A stretch of DNA of 64,000 nt from JBCBCP01 sp039817385 (GTDB lineage Bacteria; Pseudomonadota; Alphaproteobacteria; Rhodobacterales; Rhodobacteraceae): positions 1 through 64,000 of the forward strand of contig JBCBVY010000003.1 in assembly GCA_039817385.1 (NCBI GenBank). Direction: 5' to 3'. Made by a program: the position numbers and the translations under genes. Position 1 is the stretch's first letter. The number at the start of each line of letters is the position of its first letter. The notes beneath the pieces were generated by a model. It had not been told where the DNA came from and searched no databases. It saw only the letters and a list, made by a program, of their open reading frames with translations. Positions 33,930 through 43,356 of this stretch are shown here, one piece after another.

Positions 33930-34499
33930 TTACATCTGCGCCAGCTTGCGCCCCTCCACGGTCGCCTCTGCTGCCGCCGCGACACGCTTGGCCCGGGTCG
34001 CATCCGTCTTGGCCAGCTTGACCCAGCGCAGCACATTGCGCCGATAGGATGGGGCCAGCGCATCCCAGTCCCCCCGCGCGGGGCCCAGCGCCGCGTGCAG
34101 ATCGGCAGGCACTTCCAGCCGGTCCACATCCGCCATGAAGTCCCACAGACCGCTCGTCTTGCCTGCGGCAACAGAGGCCGCGCCGGGCGGCATCATCCGC
34201 CCTTCGGCTTCCAGCCTTTCCGCGCGGTCCTTGTAGCTTTGCGCCCAATGCTGGACGCGGCGCGGGGTGATCAGCTGCGCGGTCCGTTCGTCATCCACGA
34301 CGAACCGGCGCCCGTCGATCCAGCCATAGGCGACCAGCGCATCCAGAACAGCATCCCGGCTGACATATTTGTCCTGCGTCGCCGCCTTCCACGTGATCAG
34401 CAGCGCACCATCCGTGCTGTGATGCGCCGCCAGCCAGGCCCACAGCGCTGGCGCGGATGTCACTTCAACCTTTGGCACGTCCGGTAAAGCCGTCATCAT
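33930..34499 (-). CDS. YdeI/OmpD-associated family protein
   Basis: 189 residues. The family signature is seen in LLITWKAATQDKYVSRDAVL, DALVAYGWIDGRRFVVDDER and ITPRRVQHWAQSYKDRAERL, with a C-terminal helical tail ending AEATVEGRKLAQM. Members are soluble and of poorly known function; several are linked to stress tolerance. AAGGGGAG lies just before two consecutive ATG codons (34499 and 34496); I take the first. Confidence 0.85.
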   Translation of the reverse strand: MMTALPDVPKVEVTSAPALWAWLAAHHSTDGALLITWKAATQDKYVSRDAVLDALVAYGWIDGRRFVVDDERTAQLITPRRVQHWAQSYKDRAERLEAEGRMMPPGAASVAAGKTSGLWDFMADVDRLEVPADLHAALGPARGDWDALAPSYRRNVLRWVKLAKTDATRAKRVAAAAEATVEGRKLAQM

Positions 34500-34541
34500 T
34501 CTCCCCTTGTGCCGCCCCACTGACCGCTAAATGGTGCGGGC

Positions 34542-36317
34542 ATGACCACCGACCAGATCATCCTCTTCACCCTTTTCGGCGCTGTTTTTGCCCTGCTGAT
34601 CTGGGGCCGCTTCCGTTATGATATCGTCGCGCTCAGTGCGCTCCTTCTGGGCGTTGTCCTCGGCGTCGTGCCGGAGCAGGACGCGTTCTCCGGCTTTGGC
34701 CACCCGGCCACGCTGATCGTGGCGCTTGTGCTTGTCGTCTCGGCGGGGCTGGTGCGCTCCGGCGCGGTCTTTCTGATCACCCGTACGCTGATCGACGCAT
34801 CCCGGAGCCTTGGCGCGCATATCGCGCTGATGGGCGCGGTGGGCGGGGTGCTGTCGGCCTTTATGAACAACGTGGCGGCGCTCGCGCTGCTGATGCCCGT
34901 TGATATCCAGACCGCGCAGAAGGCCAAGCGGGCGGTGGGGCTGTCGCTCATGCCGCTCAGCTTTGCGACGATCCTTGGCGGCATGGTCACGCTGATTGGC
35001 ACACCGCCCAATATCATCATCGCCCAGATCCGCGAAGACCAGCTCGGTGCGCCCTTCCTGATGTTCGACTTTGCGCCCGTGGGCGGCATCGCGGCGCTGG
35101 CGGGGCTGGCGTTTGTCGCGCTGATCGGCTGGCGCCTGATCCCGGCGCGGGCGGATGCCTCGGGCGCGGGCGGGAGCGATGTGAGCGGATACATCGCCGA
35201 GCTGGTCGTGCCCGCGGGTAGCAAGCATATCGGCGCGCGCATCGCAGAGCTGGACGCGGAGGCCGAAAAGACCGACGTCGCCATCCTGGGCCTGATGCGC
35301 GATGGCAAACGGCGCTATGGGCGCGCCCGCAACTCGGCCCTGCGCGCGGGCGATGCGCTTGTGATCGAAGCCTCTCCCGATGCGCTGGACGAGTTCCGTT
35401 CGGCCACCGGGCTGGCCCTTGCCGATGCCAAGCGCGAAGAGGCCCTGCGCGCGGGAGGCGACGGCGTCGAGATCATCGAGGTTGTGGTGACCGAAACCTC
35501 CCGCCTGATCGGGCGCAGTGCGCAGGCCGTCGGCCTCAGCTGGCGCCAGAACACCGTCCTTCTGGGGATCAGCCGCGAGGGCAAGCGCATCACCTCGCAA
35601 ATCCGCAAGACCGACATCCGGACAGGCGACATCCTGCTGCTGCTTGTGCCCACGGGCCACGGGCCGGACGTGACAAGCTGGCTTGGCGCGCTGCCGCTCG
35701 CGAACAGGGGTCTGGCGGTAACGGCGGATGACAAGGTCTGGCGCGCCATTGGCCTTTTCGCCGCCGCGGTGGCTGCGGCCTCTTTTGGCCTGATCTACCT
35801 GCCCATTGCGTTGGGGCTTGTCGTCGTGGCCTACGTGCTGGCGCGGATCGTCCCCTTGTCAGAGCTTTACACCCATATCGAATGGCCCGTCGTGGTCCTT
35901 CTTGGTTCAATGATCCCGCTCGGCGCGGCGCTGGAGACCTCGGGCGGCACCGCGCTGATTGCCGGGGCGCTCACGGACCTGACAACCGGCCTGCCTGCCT
36001 GGGCGGTGCTGACGGTGCTGATGGTCGTGACAATGACCCTGTCGGACGTGCTGAACAACACCGCCACGACCATCGTCGCCGCCCCCGTAGGGATCGAGAT
36101 GGCGCGCACGCTCGGCGTCTCCCCCGATCCGTTCCTGATGGCGGTCGCGGTGGCGGCCTCGGCTGCCTTTCTCACCCCCATCGGACACAAGAACAATACG
36201 CTGATCCTTGGCCCCGGGGGTTACCAGTTTGGCGATTATTGGCGCATGGGCCTGCCGCTGGAGATCATAATCATCGCCGTGTCAATCCCCGCGATCCTCG
36301 TCTTCTGGCCGCTTTGA
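34542..36317 (+). CDS. SLC13-family permease with two TrkA_C domains (copy 1)
   Basis: 591 residues. Membrane halves (about 1-200 and 400-591) flank two cytosolic TrkA_C/RCK_C domains (about 213-290 and 308-385). The permease repeats carry LIGTPPNIIIAQ and the C-terminal FLTPIGHKNNTLILGPGG, which are the sodium- and substrate-binding hairpins of the DASS/citrate-type fold. Family members take up dicarboxylates, sulfate or taurine. It is a distant paralogue of the gene at 39742. Confidence 0.88.
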   Translation: MTTDQIILFTLFGAVFALLIWGRFRYDIVALSALLLGVVLGVVPEQDAFSGFGHPATLIVALVLVVSAGLVRSGAVFLITRTLIDASRSLGAHIALMGAVGGVLSAFMNNVAALALLMPVDIQTAQKAKRAVGLSLMPLSFATILGGMVTLIGTPPNIIIAQIREDQLGAPFLMFDFAPVGGIAALAGLAFVALIGWRLIPARADASGAGGSDVSGYIAELVVPAGSKHIGARIAELDAEAEKTDVAILGLMRDGKRRYGRARNSALRAGDALVIEASPDALDEFRSATGLALADAKREEALRAGGDGVEIIEVVVTETSRLIGRSAQAVGLSWRQNTVLLGISREGKRITSQIRKTDIRTGDILLLLVPTGHGPDVTSWLGALPLANRGLAVTADDKVWRAIGLFAAAVAAASFGLIYLPIALGLVVVAYVLARIVPLSELYTHIEWPVVVLLGSMIPLGAALETSGGTALIAGALTDLTTGLPAWAVLTVLMVVTMTLSDVLNNTATTIVAAPVGIEMARTLGVSPDPFLMAVAVAASAAFLTPIGHKNNTLILGPGGYQFGDYWRMGLPLEIIIIAVSIPAILVFWPL

Positions 36318-36380
36318 CGGCTGGGTGACACCGACGCGGTTTCACCTTAAGGCTAAACACCTGCCATCCCGCGCTGGCCT

Positions 36381-36399
36381 GCTTTGCGCGTCGCAAAGC
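36381..36399. terminator. Hairpin downstream of the SLC13 permease gene
   Basis: GCTTTGCG-CGT-CGCAAAGC, perfect 8-bp stem, 64 bases after the stop. A nearly identical hairpin lies at 47137-47153. No U-run follows. Confidence 0.4.
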
Positions 36400-36470
36400 C
36401 GGGCTGTGACCGGGCGTCAGCGTTGCGTGCTGGCTACGCCGCCGCTTAACGTGTCGCCGGGAGGACGGAG

Positions 36471-37328
36471 ATGGAATTTCTGATCAACGTGGTGCTGCCA
36501 CTGTCGCTGGCGGTAATCATGCTCAGCCTTGGGGTCGGGCTGACACTGGGCGATTTTGCGCGGGTGCTGACCCGGCCCAAAGCCTTTGCCATCGGCGCGG
36601 TCAGCCAGGTCGCGCTGCTGCCGCAGGTGGCGTACGGGGTTGTCGCCGCCTTCGGGATCGCGCCCGAACTGGCGGTTGGTTTCATGCTGCTGGCCCTGTG
36701 TCCCGGCGGCGTGACATCGAATATGATCTCTCGCCTCGCGAACGGCGACGTTGCGCTCTCGGTCTCGCTCACGGCGGTGATCTCGCTGCTGGGTATCCTG
36801 ACGATCCCGCTGCTGACGGCATGGTCCGTCGCGCATTTCCTGGGGGCGGACGCGCCGCCCGTGTCCATCACGGACCTGTCCATTGCCGTGTTCCTGATCA
36901 CCACCGTGCCCGTCGCCATTGGCGTCGCCATCCGCCACTTTGCCCCTGGCGCCGCACGCGCCATCGACCGGCCCCTGTCGATGCTCGCCACGATCCTCTT
37001 TGTCATCATCGTGATCGCGGCGCTTGCCGGGAACTGGGCGCTGTTCGTGGACAATGTGGCGACCCTTGGCCCTGCGCTGATCGCGCTGCTCGTCGGTCTG
37101 ATGGTCCTCGGCCTCCTGCTCGCGCGCGCCGCGGCGCTCAGCTGGCCAGAGACCAAGACGATCTCCATCGAGACGGGCATTCAGAACGCGACCCTCGGCA
37201 TTGCCCTTGCCGGTATCATTGCGGGCCAAACGCAAGGGTTTTCCACCTTTGCCCTGCCCGCCGCCGTCTACGGCATCCTGATGTACCTCGTCGCTGCGCC
37301 CTTTGTGGCGTGGTTCCGCACCCGCTGA
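36471..37328 (+). CDS. Bile acid:sodium symporter (SBF-like) family transporter
   Basis: 285 residues with about nine to ten membrane helices. The SBF signature is seen as LALCPGGVTSNMISRLANGD (about 78-97) and the second crossing region as ISIETGIQNATLGIALAG (about 225-242). These build the sodium-binding X-shaped crossover. Bacterial members transport organic acids, pantoate or sterol-like anions. GGGAGGACGGAG precedes the ATG. The flavoprotein dehydrogenase gene follows after 13 bases, so uptake and oxidation of one substrate may be coupled. Confidence 0.87.
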   Translation: MEFLINVVLPLSLAVIMLSLGVGLTLGDFARVLTRPKAFAIGAVSQVALLPQVAYGVVAAFGIAPELAVGFMLLALCPGGVTSNMISRLANGDVALSVSLTAVISLLGILTIPLLTAWSVAHFLGADAPPVSITDLSIAVFLITTVPVAIGVAIRHFAPGAARAIDRPLSMLATILFVIIVIAALAGNWALFVDNVATLGPALIALLVGLMVLGLLLARAAALSWPETKTISIETGIQNATLGIALAGIIAGQTQGFSTFALPAAVYGILMYLVAAPFVAWFRTR

Positions 37329-37341
37329 AAAGGAGCGCAAT

Positions 37342-39000
37342 ATGGACAGCGCAGACGCTATCATCGTGGGCACCGGCCTTGCGGGCCTTGCCGCCGCCGC
37401 CGAACTGGGGGATCGCGGCAAGCGGGTGATCATGGTCGATCAGGAACCGCGCAGCTTTATGGGCGGACAGGCGTTCTGGTCGCTGGGTGGGCTGTGCATG
37501 ATCGACACGCCCGAACAACGCCGCATGGGCATCCGCGACAGCCGCGCGCTGGCACTGGGCGACTGGATGGGCAGCGCGCAGTTCGACCGGGACGAGGACT
37601 TCTGGCCGCGCAAATGGGCCGAAGCCTATGTCGACTTCGCCGCCGGGGAGATGCGCGAATGGCTGTACAAAATGGGCCTGCGCTGGTTCCCCGTAGTGGG
37701 CTGGGCGGAGCGGGGCGGGTCCTTTGCGGACGGGCACGGCAACTCGGTGCCGCGCTTTCACATCACCTGGGGCACCGGGCCGGGCAGTATCGAGCATTTC
37801 GTGCGGCGCTGCGAAGCACATGAAAAGGCAGGGTTTCTGGAGTTTCGCTTTCGCCACCAGGTCGACCGGATCGATATGGAAAACGGTGCGGCCAAAGGGG
37901 TCAGCGGCTCGGTCCTGGCCGAGGACAACGCGGCGCGCGGTCAGAAGACCAATCGTGACGTGGTGGGCGAATTTGACCTGCGCGCCCCGTCGGTGATCGT
38001 GACCTCCGGCGGGATTGGCGGCAATTTCGACATGGTGCGCAAGGTCTGGCCCACGGACCGCCTCGGTCCCGCGCCCAAGTCGATGGTCGCGGGCGTGCCG
38101 GCCCATGTGGACGGGCGCATGATCGGCATTTCGGAGGACGCGGGCGGGCATGTGATCAACGGCGACCGCATGTGGCACTACACCGAAGGCGTGCAGAACT
38201 GGGATCCGATCTGGCCCGCGCATGGCATTCGCATCCTGCCGGGGCCGTCCTCCATGTGGTTCGACGCGGAAGGCAACCGCTTTGCACCCCCTGCCCTGCC
38301 GGGGTTCGACAGCATGTCGACGCTGAAGATGATCCTTGAGACGGGGTATGAATACAGCTGGTTCGTGCTGACCCAGAAGGTGATCAAGAAGGAATTCGCG
38401 CTGTCGGGCTCCGAGCAGAACCCCGACTTTACCTCCAAATCCTGGATGGAGGTGATCCGCCAACGCATCCTGAGCGGGTCAAAGGCGACGGGCCCGGTGG
38501 AGGCGTTCAAGGAACGGGGGCAGGATTTCGTTGTGGCGCAGGACCTTGCTGGCCTCGTGCGCGGGATGAACCAGGTGGCGGGCGGAAGCCTCATCACCGA
38601 GGAAAAGCTGCGCCTGCAGATCGAGGCGCGCGATGCGCAGATCGACAACCCGTTTTCCAAGGACGCGCAGATCATGGCGATCCACGCCGCGCGGAACTAT
38701 CGCGGTGACCGGCTGATCCGGACGGCGAAACCGCACAAGTTCCTCGACCCGGCCAACGGCCCGCTGATCGCGGTCAAACTGCACGTGCTGACCCGCAAGA
38801 CGCTGGGCGGGCTGCAAACCAACCTCGACAGCCAAATGATCGGCGCGGATGGCGCGGTGGTTCCGGGCCTCTTTGCCGCGGGCGAAGTCGCGGGGTTCGG
38901 CGGCGGCGGATATCACGGCTACAACGCGCTCGAAGGCACCTTCCTTGGCGGCTGCATCTTTTCGGGCCGCGCGGCGGGCCGGTCAGAGGCGATTGCCTGA
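37342..39000 (+). CDS. FAD-dependent dehydrogenase (FAD_binding_2, ketosteroid-dehydrogenase-like)
   Basis: 552 residues. The FAD motif IIVGTGLAGLAAAAELGDRG begins near residue 7, followed by QAFWSLGGLCMID and the C-terminal FAD-closing GEVAGFGGGGYHGYNALEGT and FSGRAAGRSEA. This is the fumarate-reductase/3-ketosteroid-dehydrogenase flavoprotein superfamily; homologues are annotated only as FAD-binding dehydrogenases. AAAAGGAG gives a good ribosome-binding site for ATG 37342. It follows the SBF-type symporter gene and is probably co-transcribed with it. The substrate is unknown. Confidence 0.9.
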   Translation: MDSADAIIVGTGLAGLAAAAELGDRGKRVIMVDQEPRSFMGGQAFWSLGGLCMIDTPEQRRMGIRDSRALALGDWMGSAQFDRDEDFWPRKWAEAYVDFAAGEMREWLYKMGLRWFPVVGWAERGGSFADGHGNSVPRFHITWGTGPGSIEHFVRRCEAHEKAGFLEFRFRHQVDRIDMENGAAKGVSGSVLAEDNAARGQKTNRDVVGEFDLRAPSVIVTSGGIGGNFDMVRKVWPTDRLGPAPKSMVAGVPAHVDGRMIGISEDAGGHVINGDRMWHYTEGVQNWDPIWPAHGIRILPGPSSMWFDAEGNRFAPPALPGFDSMSTLKMILETGYEYSWFVLTQKVIKKEFALSGSEQNPDFTSKSWMEVIRQRILSGSKATGPVEAFKERGQDFVVAQDLAGLVRGMNQVAGGSLITEEKLRLQIEARDAQIDNPFSKDAQIMAIHAARNYRGDRLIRTAKPHKFLDPANGPLIAVKLHVLTRKTLGGLQTNLDSQMIGADGAVVPGLFAAGEVAGFGGGGYHGYNALEGTFLGGCIFSGRAAGRSEAIA

Positions 39001-39002
39001 AG

Positions 39003-39052
39003 GGCGGGCTTTTCTTGCAAGAAAAACCCCTACGCGATCCTTCAAGGATCGC
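39003..39052. terminator. Two hairpins between convergent genes
   Basis: TTTTCTTGCAAGAAAA (39010-39025) is a 16-base palindrome flanked by GGGC and ACCCC, and GCGATCCTT-C-AAGGATCGC (39034-39052) is a second perfect inverted repeat that overlaps the end of the minus-strand gene. Likely a bidirectional terminator. Confidence 0.5.
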
Positions 39053-39494
39053 CCTCGTGGACGGGTTCTTCCCCGAAAAACAGGGGCGGGCCGGGCGGCG
39101 CGGGCAGGGTCCAGCAGGCCGCGATCAGGTGATGCTCCCCCTGTTCCCAGCCCGCAACGTCGCGGATGAAGCGGCGGCGCCATCTGCCGTTCACCCAGAT
39201 CGGCACACGCAGCAGGTCGATATCCACGTTGTGGCCCGCCGCGTGCCGCGCGCGGTGCAGCACGGTGCTCAGGCGGCGTTCCACCCGCTCTGCCGCCTGC
39301 GCCCGGCGCCCCGCAAAGACAACCAGCACGGGATAGCGTTCCTGCACAAAGCCGCGCACAAGGATATCGCCGCGCCTGTTGCGGGCCACCTGCGGGACAA
39401 GCGCAACCTCGAGCCCGCGCGGCGCGCAGCGAAACAGCCCTGCGTCCTCAGAGGCGGGGGTCACATGCGATGGGTGACGGCGGCGGTCTGACAT
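39042..39494 (-). CDS. Hypothetical protein
   Basis: 150 residues, Arg-rich and soluble. The middle and end look ordered (VQERYPVLVVFAGRRAQAAE, NVDIDLLRVPIWVNGRWRRR, GEHHLIAACWTLP), consistent with a small alpha/beta domain. I do not recognise the family. It is alone between convergent and tandem neighbours, and 247 bases without a clear gene lie upstream (39495-39741). Composition and coding pattern favour a real gene, but evidence is limited. Confidence 0.5.
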   Translation of the reverse strand: MSDRRRHPSHVTPASEDAGLFRCAPRGLEVALVPQVARNRRGDILVRGFVQERYPVLVVFAGRRAQAAERVERRLSTVLHRARHAAGHNVDIDLLRVPIWVNGRWRRRFIRDVAGWEQGEHHLIAACWTLPAPPGPPLFFGEEPVHEGDP

Positions 39495-39741
39495 TCCAAG
39501 GGCCTCGGCAAGAGGCCTGACCCTTAGCGCACCCGCGTTAACAGGTTCCGAACAGCGGACGTTTGATTGAGCGGCGCCGACACCAGCCTTTGATCCGCTC
39601 CAGCCGCCCTTGCAGCGCCTTCACGCCCAGCGCAGCACGGCCCGCGACGTGCAGCACCGCCCCAAGCCAAGACCGCTAAGGCGCCGCCAATCATGTGCCT
39701 GCGTGCCACCCTGCAGTTCCGTGTGCCAGGTGCGTCCCAGG

Positions 39742-41520
39742 TCAAAGCGGCCAGATAAACGGAATAATCGCCGAAGCCAGCAGCCCAATGCTCAGGTTCA
39801 GCGGGATGCCGACGCGCATAAAATCGGTGAACTTGTACCCCCCTGGACCGTAGACCAGCATGTTGGTCTGATAGCCGATGGGCGTTGCAAAGCTGGCTGA
39901 CGCCGCGACCATGACCGCGACCACCAGCGGGCGCGCATCAAGGCCGAGCGCGCCGGCCAGCCCAATGGCGATGGGCGTCATCACAACGGCCACGGCGTTG
40001 TTGCTGACCAGTTCGGTCAGCACCGAGGTCAGCAGGTATATCGCCCAGATGATCAGGAAGGGCGGCAGGATGCTCAGCCCCGGCGCGATGGCCCCTGCGA
40101 TCAGGGACACCGCGCCCGACGCCTCCAGCGCCGCGCCGATGGCCAGCATCGCAAAGATCAGCGCCAAGAGCCGCCCGTCGATGAAGGAAAACGCCTCATC
40201 TGCATCAATGCAGCGCGTCACAAGGACCACCGCCACCGCAATCACGCTGAGCGCAAGGATCGGCGCGACGCCAAAGGCTGCGAGGGCCACGATACCGATC
40301 AGCGCGGCGATCGCGATGGGCGCGTGGCCGCGCCGGAAGGCCCGGCCCGAAGGTTTGGAGACGTCGACCATGCCCATGTCCTGCGCAAGGCGCTGGATAT
40401 CCTCCGGCGCACCTTCCAGCAGCAGCGTGTCGCCGACCCGCACCTCCAGATCGTCCAGCTGCCGCCCGATGTTCTGGTTCCGCCGGTGCACCGCCAGCGG
40501 ATAGACGCCATAGCGGCGGCGCAGGCGCATTGCCCCGAGCGACCGGCCCACCATCTTGCAGCCCGGGGTGATCAGCACCTCGACCGTCGTCGTCGCCACG
40601 GCCGAAACCTGATCGACACGCTTGAGCTCTTTGTTGCGCTGAAGGCTGAGCAGTTCGGTCACCGCGGAGCGCAGCACGACGCGGTCGCCGACCTGAAGCT
40701 CGACCCCCTTGAGGTTGCGCCGCAGCGAGACATCGCCGCGCACCACGTCGATCAGGCGCACGCCGTCGCGCTTGAACAGCTGCACACCGGTAACCTCACG
40801 CCCGATCAGGTTGCTTTCGGGCGGAATCACGGCCTCGGTAAAGAACTTCATCTGGCTCTTGTCACTCAACAGGCCCGCCATAGAGCTGCGCTCGGGCAAG
40901 AGCAGCGGGGCCACAAACCGCAGGTAGATCATACCCCAGATCACGAGGATGATGCCCAGCGGCGTGACCTCAAAGATGGTGAAAGGCGCCAGCCCATTGC
41001 TGCGCGCAACCCCGTCGACCAGCAGGTTGGTCGAGGTGCCGATCAGCGTGAGGGTTCCGCCGAGGATCGCCGCGTAAGACAGCGGGATCAGCAGCTTGGA
41101 CGGGGCAAGGCCCATCGTTTTGGCCAGCTGGATAAAGACAGGGATCATCACAACGACGACGGGCGTGTTGCTGACAATCGCACTGGCAAAGACGACAAAG
41201 GCCATCAACAGCACAATCGCCAGCGCCGGGTTTACCTTGGCCTGTCGCGAGGCAAGCCCGGTGAAGGCATCAAGCGCTCCGGTGCGCACCAGCGCGCCCA
41301 TGATGATGAACATCGCCGCGATGGTCCAAGGGGCCGGGTTGCTCAGCACACCCAGCGCTGCCTCATAGGGCAGCACGCCAGAGATCAGCAGCGCGGCAAC
41401 CCCGCCGATGGCGACAACCTCGGTTGGCAGGACCTCACGCAGAAAGAGAGCAAACATGACCGCGACAACGGTCAGGGTCAGGATCGCCTCGCCGGTTTGG
41501 GACAGCTCGAATAGGCCCAT
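39742..41520 (-). CDS. SLC13-family permease with two TrkA_C domains (copy 2)
   Basis: 592 residues, same design as the 34542 gene: N-terminal permease half with LIGTSTNLLVDGVA, two TrkA_C domains (about 215-295 and 305-385) and a C-terminal half with LTSVLTELVSNNAVAVVM and ASFATPIGYQTNMLVYGPGG. The SNT/NAV and TPIGYQTN motifs are closer to the classical SLC13 sulfate/dicarboxylate group than copy 1. The substrate cannot be fixed. Confidence 0.9.
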   Translation of the reverse strand: MGLFELSQTGEAILTLTVVAVMFALFLREVLPTEVVAIGGVAALLISGVLPYEAALGVLSNPAPWTIAAMFIIMGALVRTGALDAFTGLASRQAKVNPALAIVLLMAFVVFASAIVSNTPVVVVMIPVFIQLAKTMGLAPSKLLIPLSYAAILGGTLTLIGTSTNLLVDGVARSNGLAPFTIFEVTPLGIILVIWGMIYLRFVAPLLLPERSSMAGLLSDKSQMKFFTEAVIPPESNLIGREVTGVQLFKRDGVRLIDVVRGDVSLRRNLKGVELQVGDRVVLRSAVTELLSLQRNKELKRVDQVSAVATTTVEVLITPGCKMVGRSLGAMRLRRRYGVYPLAVHRRNQNIGRQLDDLEVRVGDTLLLEGAPEDIQRLAQDMGMVDVSKPSGRAFRRGHAPIAIAALIGIVALAAFGVAPILALSVIAVAVVLVTRCIDADEAFSFIDGRLLALIFAMLAIGAALEASGAVSLIAGAIAPGLSILPPFLIIWAIYLLTSVLTELVSNNAVAVVMTPIAIGLAGALGLDARPLVVAVMVAASASFATPIGYQTNMLVYGPGGYKFTDFMRVGIPLNLSIGLLASAIIPFIWPL

Positions 41521-41563
41521 TTCTGGCGGCCCTTATTGTGAGTTTGTTCTGCGGGATAATCGC

Positions 41564-42466
41564 CTATGGCACCGCCCGCTGCAAGCGCCGCGGCTGCACC
41601 AGCGCCATGCCGATCAGCATCAGCGCGAGCGCGGCCCAGACGGTGGGCGGGTAGGATTCGTCCAGGATCGCCCGCGCCCAGAACACGCCCGTCACAGTCA
41701 CCAGATAGCTGATCATCACGGCAAAGACCGGCCCCGCCGCGTTCACCAGCCAGACATAGCCGGTATAGACAAGCACGTGGATCACGGATGAGGCGATGTG
41801 CGCCCATTCGGGCTGGCCGTAGGGCTGGAGCGGAGTGATCCACTGGCCCGCACCAATCGCGAGGGGAAACGTAATGATCATGCCGACAAGCGAGGCACCC
41901 CACAGCACCTCCACCGGGTCCAGCCCGGCGGTGCCCCAGCGGGCCACATAGTTGCCCTCAAACGCGTAGCAAAGGCCCGAGATCAGCGCGATGCCAACCC
42001 AGATGACGGGGATCGCGCTGCCCAATTGCAGGTTTGGCAGCACAATGAGCGACACGCCGAACAGCCCCGCAACAAGCCCGCCAAAGCGGCGCAGCTCGAA
42101 CCTGTCAAGGCCGAGGGCCAGCGCCATCGGGAAGGCAAACATCGGGATCATCGACAGCAGGATCGACAGCACGCCCGACGGCAGGTGCACCGCCGCCTGA
42201 TAGCTGAAGGAGTTCGGAACAACCGAGCCGATCATCGCAATCGCGAAATAGACCCAAAGCGCGGAGCGGCTGAGCGGCAGTCCCTTGCCGCGCGCGAGGC
42301 CAATCAGGCTCATCGTCAGAAAGCCGATGGCCATTTGCCAAAAGAGGAGGCCAAAATGCTGATAGCCCGTGCTGACCGCGATTTTGGTCAGCGGCATGGT
42401 CAGGCCCCAGCCCGCGCCAAAGAGGAGCAGCGCACCGAGGTAGAAAAGAACCTGCCGTGCGCTCAT
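41564..42466 (-). CDS. EamA-family (DMT) transporter
   Basis: 300 residues, ten predicted helices in two EamA repeats. The N-terminus LLFGAGWGLTMPLTKIAVST and the segment RFGGLVAGLFGVSLIVLPNL are typical. It is a metabolite exporter candidate of unknown substrate. It overlaps the YmdB-like phosphodiesterase gene by four bases (ATGA), so both are on one transcript. Confidence 0.87.
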   Translation of the reverse strand: MSARQVLFYLGALLLFGAGWGLTMPLTKIAVSTGYQHFGLLFWQMAIGFLTMSLIGLARGKGLPLSRSALWVYFAIAMIGSVVPNSFSYQAAVHLPSGVLSILLSMIPMFAFPMALALGLDRFELRRFGGLVAGLFGVSLIVLPNLQLGSAIPVIWVGIALISGLCYAFEGNYVARWGTAGLDPVEVLWGASLVGMIITFPLAIGAGQWITPLQPYGQPEWAHIASSVIHVLVYTGYVWLVNAAGPVFAVMISYLVTVTGVFWARAILDESYPPTVWAALALMLIGMALVQPRRLQRAVP

Positions 42467-43275
42467 GGCACCGAAGCCTCCAACAGCCCGCCCTGCCGGA
42501 CCATCACGGCGCGGGTGGCTTTGCCGGTGGCATCGTCAGTTTCCACATACAGGCCCGACAGCGTCGCCTCGCCCAGCGCGGGGGTGAAACGGTCCTTTGG
42601 CATCCCGGTGATGAAGCGGCGCAGGGGCTCGTCCCGCTGCATCCCGATAACAGAGTTGTAATCACCGCACATGCCCGCATCGGTGAGGTAGGCCGTGCCG
42701 CCCCGCAGGATCATCGCATCCCCGGTGGGCACATGGGTATGCGTGCCGACCACGACGCTCGCCCTCCCGTCGCACCAATGGCCCATCGCCATCTTTTCGG
42801 ACGTCGCCTCGCAATGGATATCCACGAGGATCACATCGGCCTGCCCGCCGAGGGGGTGGGTCTTGAACACCCGCTCCAGCGCGCTGAAGGGATCGTCAAA
42901 GGGACGCTTCATGAACACCTGGCCCAGCGCTTGCGTGACCAGCACCTGTTTGCCATTTGCCGCTTTGAACAGGCCAAACCCCCGCCCCGGCGCCGCTTTG
43001 GAAAAGTTCAGCGGGCGGATAATGCGCGGCTCTGCCTCGATGAAGGCGAGCATATCCTTCTGGTCAAAGGCGTGATCGCCCAGCGTGATGACGTCCGCCC
43101 CCGCCTCAAGTATTGCGGCAGCATGTGCGCCGCTGAGGCCCATGCCAGAGGTCGCGTTTTCCCCGTTCACGACAACGAAGTCGAGCGACCAGTCGTCACG
43201 CAGGCGGGGCAGATGTGCGGTGATGGCGGCCCGGCCGGAACGGCCCATGACATCGCCCAAAAAAAGGAGCTTCAT
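42463..43275 (-). CDS. YmdB-like metallophosphoesterase (TIGR00282 family)
   Basis: 270 residues. The calcineurin-like metal motifs are FLGDVMGRSGRAA (Asp), VVNGENATSGMG (Asn), TLGDHAFDQKD (Asp/His), VDIHCEATSEKMAMG and VVGTHTHVPTGD (His pair). The Bacillus homologue YmdB hydrolyses cyclic nucleotides and affects RNA decay and biofilm choice. In alphaproteobacteria its role is not well established. It is coupled to the EamA exporter downstream. Confidence 0.92.
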   Translation of the reverse strand: MKLLFLGDVMGRSGRAAITAHLPRLRDDWSLDFVVVNGENATSGMGLSGAHAAAILEAGADVITLGDHAFDQKDMLAFIEAEPRIIRPLNFSKAAPGRGFGLFKAANGKQVLVTQALGQVFMKRPFDDPFSALERVFKTHPLGGQADVILVDIHCEATSEKMAMGHWCDGRASVVVGTHTHVPTGDAMILRGGTAYLTDAGMCGDYNSVIGMQRDEPLRRFITGMPKDRFTPALGEATLSGLYVETDDATGKATRAVMVRQGGLLEASVP

Positions 43276-43321
43276 GGCCTACCGATATGCGGCGTTATGG
43301 CTGGCCCGCAATGGATTCAGT

Positions 43322-43355
43322 GCCTCCGGCGGGAATTTTTTGGAAACAGAGAAGG
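43322..43355 (-). repeat. REP-like dispersed repeat (type 2)
   Basis: Plus-strand GCCTCCGGCGGGAATTTTTT then GGAAACAGAGAAGG; the same element as 28565-28597 with one inserted A. It directly abuts the end of the GNAT gene at 43357. Confidence 0.75.
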
Positions 43356-43356
43356 A

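Noticed and set aside
39538..39657. GTG-started 39-codon frame (VLHVAGRAALGVKALQGRLE and on to a basic end) upstream of the 39042 gene
   Set aside because: Too short, no ribosome-binding site and an upstream in-frame stop; could be a remnant of a basic protein but nothing confirms it. I see nothing else in 39495-39741.
39524..39745. 73-codon frame overlapping the end of the SLC13 copy 2 gene as ATGA
   Set aside because: Low-complexity Arg/Ala/Gly sequence with no signal or domain; the overlap is not enough to support it.
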